Source: Paramacrobiotus metropolitanus
Lineage: Eukaryota > Tardigrada > Eutardigrada > Parachela > Macrobiotidae
Assembly (NCBI RefSeq): GCF_019649055.1
Contig: NW_026570222.1
Location: forward strand, 1,922,001-1,986,000
Direction: 5' to 3'
DNA: 64,000 nt
The notes beneath the pieces were generated by a model. That model was not told the origin of the DNA and did no database searches. It worked only from the letters and a program-made list of their open reading frames with translations. This document shows, piece by piece, positions 25,714 through 37,700 of this stretch (position 1 is its first letter; the number at the start of each line of letters is the position of its first letter). The position numbers and the translations under genes were made by a program.

Positions 25714-28700
25714 TCAATTAAAATGAAATCCCCTTTCTTTGGTAGCAGCCATAAGTCGCTGATACAAAATCTGTTCAGATGAGTATTCTGGCAATTTGAG
25801 ATAATGGACGCACGTGTTAACGGACGGAAAACCTTCGTCGACTTCCTTCGTAACTTTTCTGACGATTGTCAGCCTAGGATGCAGATTGGCCAGACCGCCG
25901 GGTGGCAGGCTAGAGCACCCAGTGACGAACTGTACAAATGCTTTTCTCTCGTCTTTCGTCAACGATTCCATTACATTCACAAACCGCAAGAATGCAGCGC
26001 TGGAAAAGCAACCACATCAAGAAAGTTAACCACATGACGAACCACATCGAGAAAGGTCTTCATGGTACGGTCATACCTTTCAAGAGTGTACCCAAGCTTT
26101 GGTTCTGTAAAGGTCAGAATGTCGTTTCTTGTCCAAGATGGCGCTTGATCACCACACATTATCAGCTGCAGTTCTTCCGCTTTGAAGAGACGTAATTTAT
26201 CCAAAGGAACAACTTGCTCAATACCCTCTAAAAACATTCGAATCCAAAAGATGCAGTGTTTGTATGTCAGGCCTTTCTATGCCGCTCTGATATTAGAAAA
26301 ACTCAACCAAGTCCTTTAACCCTGAATCATTAATTATACAAATTTAACTGGGGCGATGCAATGTGCCCACAATTCTCACCTTTGAATGCGTCCATTTGTG
26401 CGCGAATTCCAGAATTGAGACAGAAATCCAGCGTTAAATCCACATAATATTTCACATTGTCGATAGTCACCGGAACCGTATCACCGTCCGAAATCAAATC
26501 ACAGGACATGTATTTGAAAACACGAGAAGACGGACTGAATTCAAACGTCAACCTACAAAAAAACCGTGAATACCGTGAAATCAGTAACCGGTAATAAGAC
26601 ATCTCACCCCAAATCTTCCAAGCGGACATGCTCGACTCCATTGGCGGTATGCAGTTCACAAGCTAATGTTTTCAATTTCTCTCGTTTATGATCCTCTCCT
26701 AACATTTCATCATCCTCAATCATTTGCTTTCGCCGAATTAAAGCCAATAAGCTCCGAATAAAACGTCCGCGATGAGGGTCTACTTCCTCCAGATGGTCCA
26801 ATGCTAAAACATTCTCATACCAGCCCGGTAAATCCATGTGATTCGTAGCGCGCATTGAAGACTTTTTCGATCTGCGCTGTTGTCGCTTGGTTCGCCGTGC
26901 TGGTTCATTTTGCAATCCGTATGCAAAACATTCTTTCGATTCAGCATTGTTTAGCGGTATCGCATCGTTCGCCGAGGAGCTACGAGACCTTCGTCCATGC
27001 TCACACAGGAGTTTTAGAAAAGCGTTGGAAAATGGCAAGTCAATGAGACGGTTATCCATCAGTGCCTTCCCGACAATCAAGCCCAATACACGGAATAAAT
27101 TTTTCACGTTTCCCAACGCTGGGTGCTCAGCAGGGTATGGTGCCGGAAAGAGCCCACCCGTAGATCGAACGTAATACCCGGCTGGCTTACTTCCTGCACC
27201 CAGATCCAGCTGTAAAAGCAAAGGACGAGTAAAAAACTAATCAGCTAACTTGTAAGTGCAAGTGAATAGTAACTATGTACGAGGTATTTGTACACAAAAA
27301 TTAAGTACACAAACAACGACTACAATACAGATCCCATGCTAATCTACCACCAACTAATAATAAAATGACAACCTCATATATTCACTCACAGCGATGGCAG
27401 CAAGTGGTTGGAATTAAAAACAAATAAAACAAATCTTAAAACAATTAACCACCGAACTTTCTTACAGCGTCGGTGTTGTTTCCAATATGATCATCATCGC
27501 AAATCCACATTCCCAAATCTTTGCGCTGCAATTCACCTGCCACCAAGGCATAAAATTCCAGGGTTGGACCCAACCCTGTTCCTTCTTCGTTTTCGAATTC
27601 GACCTGTTTTAAAAGTCCATTTTTACTCAAGACTCAATCACTACATAGCTTGTCAGTTCAACACTGTTAACGTCGAATTACTGTACCTCCAACACCGATT
27701 TCGAACCAGCCTGGGACATCATTACCTGCAACAAAACATGGGTATTATAAAAGAGCACCCACCACAAATACAGAGTATTTACCGTCATAGCCCAATCCAG
27801 AATATGCTGTCGCGAAACACGGACACGGACATGGCGTTGTCGTCCAATACGAAAATCATGCAACAAACCTTCCAAACGAGCCAACCGGGTAGCTTCGCTG
27901 CCCAGCTCTCGTTGGTTTTGCAACCATATTATTGATCTATCACAATCAAATGCATTAACAATACTTTCCAAATTATGAGCATCAAAAGTGAAAAATGAAA
28001 ACGAAAACTGATACCGTTCTGTTCCAAAAGCCGTGGCTGTAAAGTAAATCCGGCGATTTTCAAACGGAAAAAACATGGGAAATTCAGTGGCCAAGAGATC
28101 ACACCAAGATGGCAGCGTATTAGACGCGACAGCAACCACATCATTTAACTGCGCCATCATTTTTCCGGTTAGCTTTTGGCTGATAAAAGCTGTGTGATCA
28201 GCGGAAAACCCTACTGGAGGTGGCTCTATAAAGATAACTACTTTGTTGATTTTTTCTAATAACACAGTGAATGATTCCCTAAGCTGGATGCTGATGATAT
28301 AGAACTTCAAAGACAGCAAGATACGCACCCATATGCGAATCGCAATCTTTTCGCGGCTGAGATGCAATGTCAAACAGGATTCTCAAGAGAATGAGTGTAT
28401 CCGAACAAAATGCAGGATCAGAAGCGGCCAGCGGCACAGGTGATCCACGGTTCGACGTACAGAGTTCACTAGATTTTTTGGATCCCTTCTCACCATAAAC
28501 CAGCCTGCAATTAGACCGTGATTTCCACTGTTTCAGCATAAAATAATTTGAACAACGCTTAAAACTAAAGTCATTACACGATGGAATTCTCCCATGTCCT
28601 TCTTCCACCAGCCAACTTTCCGCCACTATCAGCTTGTAACTTTTGAAGAACTCCAATAACGGTGTCATTTGGATCACTTGGCGTGGTTTCAAACGTTTCT

Positions 28701-31700
28701 CCATTACATGTTAACCGGAATGTCATAGTCACATTTGGGGTTTCGTTCGATTTCGTATCAACAACAGCTTGAGATTCTCCTCGACCTATCGCAACAGAAA
28801 ACAACTCATTCCGTTGACTTTGGTGGAGAGTACAACCGTAGTAGCTGCGACCGACAGGAATTTTTTAGCCACAACATTCAATAAGCATCACACCTGACAA
28901 ACGTAAATCCAGTTCGGTTGTTTGGCTAATGTTGCTTCTGCCGGGACGAGGGTCAAAATTTGGAATAAGGGACGAGAACTGGCGCTTAAGAATGAAGTCA
29001 TCATTCCAGTTGCTCCGACAGCGTTGGTGTTCAACTACTTCTTCTTCCGAAGAAGGATCGTCCGTTCCATCATCATCGCGATCCGCTCGCCCTTGAAGAG
29101 TCCGCATAGCGAATTCAGCTAGAGAGACAAAACCACTTCCTTCTTCGTTTTCCTGAGTATCGTCGTCTTGAGAAACAAGATCCAAAGCATCTTGTAGATC
29201 CATAGTTTCACCACGAGTATGGCTCATCAAACGAAACAGATCCTAAAACAAAAGTTTTGGCTCACTTAATTCAAATGACGATTGGTATAACTTTCCCAGA
29301 TGTCCAATCATGGGAACAATGTCAAAAGCAGATTACGGAATTACTGTATCAAAGAACAAGTCAAGCCGGTTAACTGACTCATGAGTACAAATCAACCAGA
29401 ACAGAATATTTTACTAACTGTCACAGCTTAAACATAACAAACTTACACTGCTATCGCGTGACACGGACCGCATGCTACGCAGCAGAGCACGCGTTCGTGA
29501 TGCAGTAAGTGCGAGGCGAATCCCGTCCGATGAACGGTCCTGGGAAGTTAGCGTAGGAAAGCTCTGAGCAGCAGCCAAAGGACCATCACTTCCGTCGGCG
29601 GACAACAAGGAACTGAGCAGACTCCGAGACGTATCGGCAGCATTTGTGGACATGGCACGGCCTTCTCTCGTCGGTCCCATGGCTTTTAGATGATCGTCGG
29701 TTACGGGCCCAAATGATGGCATGGATAAATTGGGCACGCTGAAACTCAACTGGTTCAGAACGCTGGATGTATGGTCGGCTACGTCATTCAAAGAAGACAA
29801 ACTGCCCGCCGAAGCTGTCTGATCGTTAGAACTGGCTGTTCGCGGATCAAAGCGGGAACTAACGCGAACGGGTCGGCGTCGCTCAGCAGCTTGAGAGAAA
29901 GGACGCAAATCGGCTAGTTCGGCCAGCGTGTCCTCGCTCATCTGAAAGGCATCAGCACGCGATTAATATATGCAAACAGGTTTTGGAGAAGGACAAGCGT
30001 TTTACACAGGATTTAAAACAGGTCCAAACCAACCTCCGGAGATCTCGAAATTTCAGGGGGGAAGGATAGCGCCGAAAACGATGTCGGCTCTGGTGAATCG
30101 CGAACCGTATCTGATCCCAACCGCCAACGATGTCCACTAACGATGGATGCCAAAGAGTTAAGATGCGACACCGGTTCAGCGCGAGCAATGTAAGTCTGCA
30201 TCATCTAAATAAATACAAAACGATAACCGAACACATATCACTACTACAGCAATACAAAAAACACAACATACATCGGTTGCTCGGTGAAGCTCATCAGCAG
30301 ATACTGCTGCCTGTTCCGTAACATTCACGGCTGGCAGATTACTGAGGGAAAATCCCAGCGAAGTTTCCGGCAAACTCAACGTCGAGCTGGTTGTACGGCT
30401 GTGTGTTGTTCGCATATTTCGACTGCTTTCTGCTGCAATAGCCATACGATTTGCATGGCTGATCGGGAAAGAGTAGCCGGTAGCCGATAAGGGAGACGAA
30501 ATCGATCGAGCGAACTGGGGAAATAAACTGGACAAAGCACCCACATCCCTGACCGTCAGGATATGTAGATCAAATTTCCCATCAGCGCCCATTCGATATG
30601 TATGGCCTTCACCATGATCCCATAGGACGTCGACCCAATCTGTAACATTAAACGTCGATACTGCGCCAAAATGTTAGCATTGCGCTTCGATTTGAGTGTC
30701 TGTACCATCGGAATGTCTAGCTACAATGGTCCCAAACCCTGGCGGATCTCCGTCTTGAGTGCCCCATATCCAGTCGCGACCTGTGACAATAATGTTGTAC
30801 TGAAATGCTCTACAAATGCAATAAAACTATCATACAATTTAAGTGCTTAATCTACCCAGGGAACATTCTGAAGCTGTAAATTCAGAAAATTCTCAATTTT
30901 TGCAGAAAGTTAGAATAACTATACAGGTTGCCTAAAAAAATTATTTCACGTGCCATGGCCAATGGGCGTGGCCAAAACCGAATTTATAAGTTAATTCTAC
31001 ACTGTGCTGTCTATAGGCAGTGCACCGCATTATACCATATAAGACTAATATAAACGGTACTGGAGCCTTTAATAAGTATCGTCATGTAAGTACAAACTGA
31101 GTACTAGAAAAAACGAGTTTATAACAAAAACACTTCTTCAATACTATCCTGCTCGGGGATTGTACCCATGACACATATCGCGTTTCCCCGTTGCATTTGG
31201 ATAGATAACCGCTGTCTAAAAAATTCTTTCGCCCGTTTCTGGCCTGTGGCAGTGGCGATACCGTCCCCGACCTTTTGCACTAAGTGTTTAGTCCCGTTAC
31301 TCCATGGGCCAGAAATTTCAAACGCTAACCTTACATATAAACGGTAAACCTTACAGAACAATTTGCACCAGTACGAGGCCAGCTTTCTCGTTTCAAATTT
31401 TTATCTGTGCTTCACAAGCGGCTGAATTGGGAATACTTCTTTGTGTTTCGAGTCTTACGACTTCGACGTAATATTCGAACAATTACTAACAGAAATCAAA
31501 GTGAATCGTTTCTACCAGAAAAATGAAGTGCCAAGTGCAAACTGTACAATCTCCAGAAACGGGAAACAGCTATTACATACCACAAGCGAGCAACACATAA
31601 AAATTTGAAACGAGAAAGCTGGCCTCGTACTGGTAAGTACAGATTGTTCAGTAAGGTTTATACATATTAGTCTTATCCAGATTCAGATCTATATTGCCAC

Positions 31701-34700
31701 GAATGGGATACACCAGAGCCGGCAAACCAGAAAAGACTGACCAAAACCAAGATTATTATATCTGAAAGCCCATAGTCGAAAACCCGGCCAGATAGTATTC
31801 ATTTCTTTCAAAACCTCTCCCGCTTCGAACGCCAAAGCGGAAGAGCTTTGACTACTAAATTACTAAATTTTCACCAACTAAATTATTAAAATAATAATTA
31901 TCGTCGTGGTATTTTTAACCAGGCAGTGTTGCCACGTAAACCAACTAAAATATAGTTAAAAAAATGAAAGTATTTTCCACTACAGTAATTAAAATATCAG
32001 TATGAATTTATTAGCAGACCGTTATTACGAGAAGAACGTCTTCATATCTAACGTTGTCATCGAGGACAATTTCTAAACAAGTGCCGGCCGAGCAGCTATC
32101 GCTACACTATCCTACTGTAATTGTCTGTTCAATCAGTGATAGACCGAAATACCGGCGCTGTTCAGTGCACAAAGCCGTTAGTTCAGCGAGTGACCGAAAT
32201 ACCACTATATTCTAGTTAAAATAGCCCGCTAAGCCAGTGAGTGACCGGACTACCACTATGGATAGCTATGTGAGCGGGTGACCGAGTTACCACTACTGTC
32301 CGTGCAGAGAGCCCGGTAGGTGAGCGGCTGACCGAGCTGTCAGCATTGTGTACAGAGCGTTCAGTACAATACTACCGTCCGTGCACAGAGCCCGTTAGGT
32401 GAAACGGGTGACCGGGCTTCCACTACTGTCCGGCAAGAAAGTCCGTAAGGTGAGCGGGTAACCGCGATGTCTCTAACGTTCACTGTACAAACCCGTTAGG
32501 GAACGAATGACTGAGCTACCACTACCGTTCGTGCACAGACTGAGCTACCACTACTGTCCGGCGCAGAAAGTCCGTTAGGTAAGCGGGTGACCGAGCTACC
32601 ACTGCTGTCGGGCGCAGAAAGTCCGTTAGGTAAGCGGTGACCGAGCTACCACTGCTGTCCGGCGCAGAAGCCCGTTCGGTTACGAGTGACTAAGCTATCA
32701 CTACTTTCTCCGGTGCACAGAGCCCGTTTGGTGATACGAGTGACTGAGTTTTCTTTACTGTCCGGCGTACAGAACCGGTAAGGTAAGCAAGTAATCGAGG
32801 TACCACTACTGACCGGACGTACACTACCGGGCACACACCACTTTCCAGTGAAAAGAGCCAGTGAAGTGACAAGTCACCGAACTACCCGTAGTGATCCAGT
32901 GCTCTATCACTGGTTCGAATTTCATACCTTATAGACTGATATTTCGGCTTTCTTTTCGGGTAGGGGATATCGTAAAAATTAACTGTATGTACAGCCAAAG
33001 GGAATGCTTTCAAGGTTGAGAGAACCATGAACTGATTTTCATATAAAATTCGTGTTTGCCTATTGCATGTACCGATCACGTTTCGACGAAATATAGATGT
33101 TATTCTAATATATATTCATTCAAATTCAAATACATGTAAAATGGCCATGGACCACAAGAAACGCGGAGGCGAAGCCGAGGCTGTTTCTTGTAAGTTATAA
33201 AGCGGTGCACTGCCTATAGGCTACAGCACAGTGTAGAATTAACTTTTAAATTCTGTTTTGACCACGCCCATTGGCCATGGCACATGAAATAATTTTTTTA
33301 GGCAACCTATATAGTTGTTCTAACTTTCTGCAAAAATTGAGAATTTTCTGAATTTATAGCCTCAGAATGTTCCCTGGTAAATCAAATCCTACTTCCCAGC
33401 TACCCACCGAAAGTATAAGCTCTGAAATTTACCTCTTCGCACACGAGACCGAGATTCCGAAAATCCATCAGACGAAGACTGTGTGTCATGCCGACTAAGT
33501 CGTGCGAGGCGTTCTCTAAATCCTTTTCCTAACAAGCAGACAACATACTCTTCTGATGGAAAAAGGCCAAATGTGTTTCAGTTTTAGCCATTGTCTATTC
33601 CTATTTAATTTTTTCTAGGAATTTTACCAAGATCGTCACACACGCCGGTGACTGTTCCATACACTTCGAAACCACTAATACACAGGCAATTTTCAAACTC
33701 CGAGTTTTCTCCTGTCATCTGAATCCGATAGTATCTGTATGATGTGCCTTCGCTACCGTCATCCAACCGCCAAGTATGGGTCGATCTATTTCAAAAACAA
33801 TAATAAAAGTTCTAATTAAGCCTTCGGTTAAACATACTCGTATGTGCGCCATACCCAGAGCCCGACAGCGTAGCATCATTGATGTGAGATTTCAAAGCAA
33901 CCCATGATATCCCATCACGAGATGCCTGAAATATCCATGAGCGCACGGCTCCACTTCCGCGACCTAAGACATCAATATCAAACCTTTTATAGTGTAGTAA
34001 GTCACCAAGGTTTTTTTTAAGCAGTTTACCTACTAAGATCTACAATTTATTTACCAACAGTAAAGCGAGACTTTTATCTCACCATGTCGTAAGGAGTAAT
34101 GAGTAGGTTCGACCCAAAGGCCCAAATCCACACCCAACCATACATCTTTCGATTCACTCGTTCGAATGTATGACGGTAACGCAGATCGATTTAAAAAGTC
34201 ACTGACGTTTCCGCAGGGAATTGTTTTACCATCACTCGAAAAAGCAACCACAAGACCAAAGGTAGCAGGATTGATCCATTCTTTAACCGTCCTACAATAA
34301 ACCCCAGTATTAAAACTGTTGAATATTACCCAGAAACTGACAGTCTCACTTTGCATTTGTCCCAATCCAGTACAAAATCCCGCTTTCATCAAAATCAAAA
34401 ACATACGGAAACGGCAAGCGGCCATGAGATCCAAGACTATTAACTTTTTTTATGAACGCCATTTCCGACCGTTCATAATCGTACCAGTTCTTAAAAAGCT
34501 GAAAAAAATTGCAGGCGTTAAAAAACCCCAGTGAAACCGTTTGCATTACAACAAAAAATATATTTGACAAGGATGGAAATTACAAAGCTCCCGCCCCCGG
34601 CTCCTCTCGGCTCTCGGTAACTTTAAGTCTATAACAATTACTTTTTTCCACAAGTACGCTTCCAGTTCCCTGACGGTTACCAGTGGTTCAATACGGATTT

Positions 34701-37700
34701 TCCGACCCGTTCTGTCCAGCAACTGTTGACTGTCACCGCGACTTTCCAATTTAACGTTCAAAGGACGGGTCAATATCTACAAGAACACAATTTTTTGGTA
34801 CTAGAGCTTAGCATCAGAATCCAAAAAATGCATCCTACAGCAAAAACTGCTTCTGAAAGTCCCATTACAGAAAGGAGTTAAAACACTTACAGGCGACTAA
34901 ACATTTGTATGCTTTAATGCTCGATATTCGTATCACTAATCTACAGCCCAGGTGAGCACAGAATTAACGACAAAAATACATGAATGACCAGACTCATATT
35001 TAATTTACACCATCGCTGACTTTCCTCTCCAATATTTACCTGAAAGCCACTGCTAATGGAGTTCTGGTCAAAGGATGAGATGGAAAACTTCTCTGTATAT
35101 TCCAGAGCGGAAACAAGAGTTTTGACCAGAATTTCTGAAGGAGGTCTGGAAAACCTGCATCCAATCCATATTACACCATATTCGGAAAAATTTTGGAACT
35201 CTAATCCACTACCAACCGCGAAGCAGTTTCTGCTTGATGAAAAACAGATTTCCAGAGCTCAATCCGATGGTTACGTTGATCCATGGAATGTTGATCCTGC
35301 AAAATTGCAACCCATGAGAAGCTTCCGAAGTAACAGGTCCACATTTTACTCACTTCCAGGTGCACTCCCAGGACGGCAATTAAAACCTTGACAACCCCAG
35401 ATGACTGGATCTCATACGACGAAAACCGATTCCCTTCTCCAACCGTATTAATAAGCTCACGAATCCCGTTACGGATATCTTCCGCAAACAATTTACCACC
35501 GTACCGCATCTAATAATGTGCAAAATTTACAACCGCTTTTCTCCGGGCACATAACATGTACATGAGTCCTAAGACTCTTTACGGCTCACACAATGAAACT
35601 TATTCTTACCACAGGTCAGCTAAATCATCTGCACAAACTTCCAGTTAGCACCATTGTATTTATTTTCTTATATTGTCTAATAAGGCAATGGCCCAAGTTT
35701 CCCGTAACGTTACAACACTTTCTGTGTAAAAATTATGTTTGGTTACCTTCTCTCTCTCCCTGAACTGCTTCTCCATTGCTGTTTCGAGTTGCGACATTAC
35801 CGACAACAGCTGTGCGACAGGTCCACTTGTAACAGGTTGAGATTCCGTGAAATATTTTCGCTGAACTTCCTGTGCAACTTTACCAACGTGCTAAAAGAAG
35901 TGCAAAAATAATTTCAATGCAACCAGCAAATAATAAATACCCGTTTACTGACCTTCAGACCAATTTTATCGCCTTCGGTTTTTATTTTATCTCCCGAGAG
36001 AACCGATAAATCGACTTCGTGTCCATCAGTGCCATGGATTTTTGATGTTGCAGACAAAGCTGTCATACTTTTATCGAGACCCACATGGAAAACAGTGTCT
36101 TTTGAATCGGAGCGAAGTTGAATCTGCTAAAGTGGGTGACTGATAAGCTAGCAACCACTTGTCAGTGTTTTTTACTGTAATGTATTACCAATGTCGCACT
36201 ACTATCCGCCACCTTCAGAATTTTTGTCTCTTCACAAGTCAGTTCCCACAGGCCATTGCGCATGTGCTCAGAGGACATTAAAGTAAGGGCCTGCACCTTC
36301 CCACCGGTTTTGACTTTTTTTGTAACGTTTGAAAAATTGTCCAAGAATTCGGTGCCATCGGTCCAGCGACCAAATTCATCAATACCTAGAACAACCACAA
36401 GGCGAGATTGAACTTGCAAAAATTACCAGTCCCATACAATACAGAAAAAGTTTTTGATTCCATTTTTTTAAACTGCTTCTTAAAATGTCAGTCGCGAACT
36501 GTGGTAGGTCCACATCTGACGCTGCCTTAACCTAATTCTTTTCAAGAACAAAAAATCACCGAAGTTACAAGTAAAGAATGAAGCAAGCAATTGTGAAGTT
36601 ATCAAGGTGACTTAAATCGACTCGCTGTTAGCAAGACTCCCTTAGAACTTAGAACAATTTCCCGAATCTGAATTTGAACGCTAGCAAAGATTACAATTTT
36701 TTAAGATAGAGTACCATTAAATTATTTTTACAAAAGACACCTAAACCATTGTCATCACGGAATATGTTGCGTTTTACTATAGCACTTATTGAATAATAAG
36801 CCAGCCTACCATCGACATCAACATTTTGGTCCACGCTAGCTGGAAAGTGCGTAATGGCACTCAACTTGCCGTTAGCGAATATCAGGGGCATCATGTATTC
36901 TTGTTGCGGAAATTCCAAAATGATGGCATCGCTCCAAACGTAAACGGCCTCTTTCGATGACAGAAAAAACCAATCTCCAAATTTGTAGCAAGTTGCTCCA
37001 GTCAACGTGATTTTTCCACACTCGCCCGTTGCACTGGGATGTGTATCGGACTGAATTTTGTAATCCGCAGCTAAAGATGTAATCTGATCCACAACACCGG
37101 TTCGATACAAACTGTCCGCAACCAATTCACGGCATTTACTCATCAAAGTATCAGCTAAACTCAGACCCAAAAGGGTACTTTCACTATCCCCCTGTAAGCA
37201 AACATTTAAGTAATAAACTGAAACCCATGTTAATTAAAAAATTAAACAAATATACTGTACTCACATCATTATTCAGCAATATGCTTAAGAATTTCACTAA
37301 GGATATAATCAGGCCGTCTTGTAGCAACTGCTCCTGCCGGACCAAGGCGTTCAATGAAGCGCTTGGCATAAACAAAAGCATTTTCTCAACAGCACTGGCA
37401 CAAGATTTCCTAAAAAATAAGTCGTCAATTACTAAGCATATGTTAACGTTTTTGCACCCCCTTCACAAAAAAAACTATTCAACCATGAATTAATGAATTC
37501 TACTAATTTAAACCATAAATTACTACATCTGCATTGCAGCGTACTGAACTCACCTAACAGAGGCTGTTAGAGAAGCAATTCCAGTTCGCGTAAATAAAGG
37601 GAGCAAATTCTCTGCAATTTCACATCCTTTCTCAGGATTTTCACCCTTCTTCTCTTTTGAGCTCGCCACAATTTTTTTAGCGGCTTCGCTCGTTCGAGGT

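Larger units (their letters stand above)
30855..33377. mobile_element. 2.5-kb TIR element inserted in a HECTD1 intron
   Basis: The left end (about 30856-31034) and right end (about 33202-33377) are inverted copies about 178 bp long with scattered substitutions. Shared blocks include CCAGGGAACATTCTGA, TCTCAATTTTTGCAGAAAGT, GCCATGGCCAATGGGCGTGG and GTTAATTCTACACTGTGCTG. Each outer end abuts TA, consistent with a TA target duplication, although the left copy has one extra C. The interior holds an inverted repeat, a retroposon fragment and a minisatellite but no transposase. It explains why this intron (30808-33432) is 2.6 kb in a gene of roughly 60-120 bp introns. Splice sites on both sides remain intact. 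Confidence 0.9.

Noticed and set aside
27408-27935. 175-codon plus-strand ORF
   Set aside because: Antisense to HECT-domain exons of HECTD1; its composition follows the complementary strand.
35056-35391. 111-codon plus-strand ORF
   Set aside because: Antisense to two HECTD1 exons whose leftward translation matches the family.
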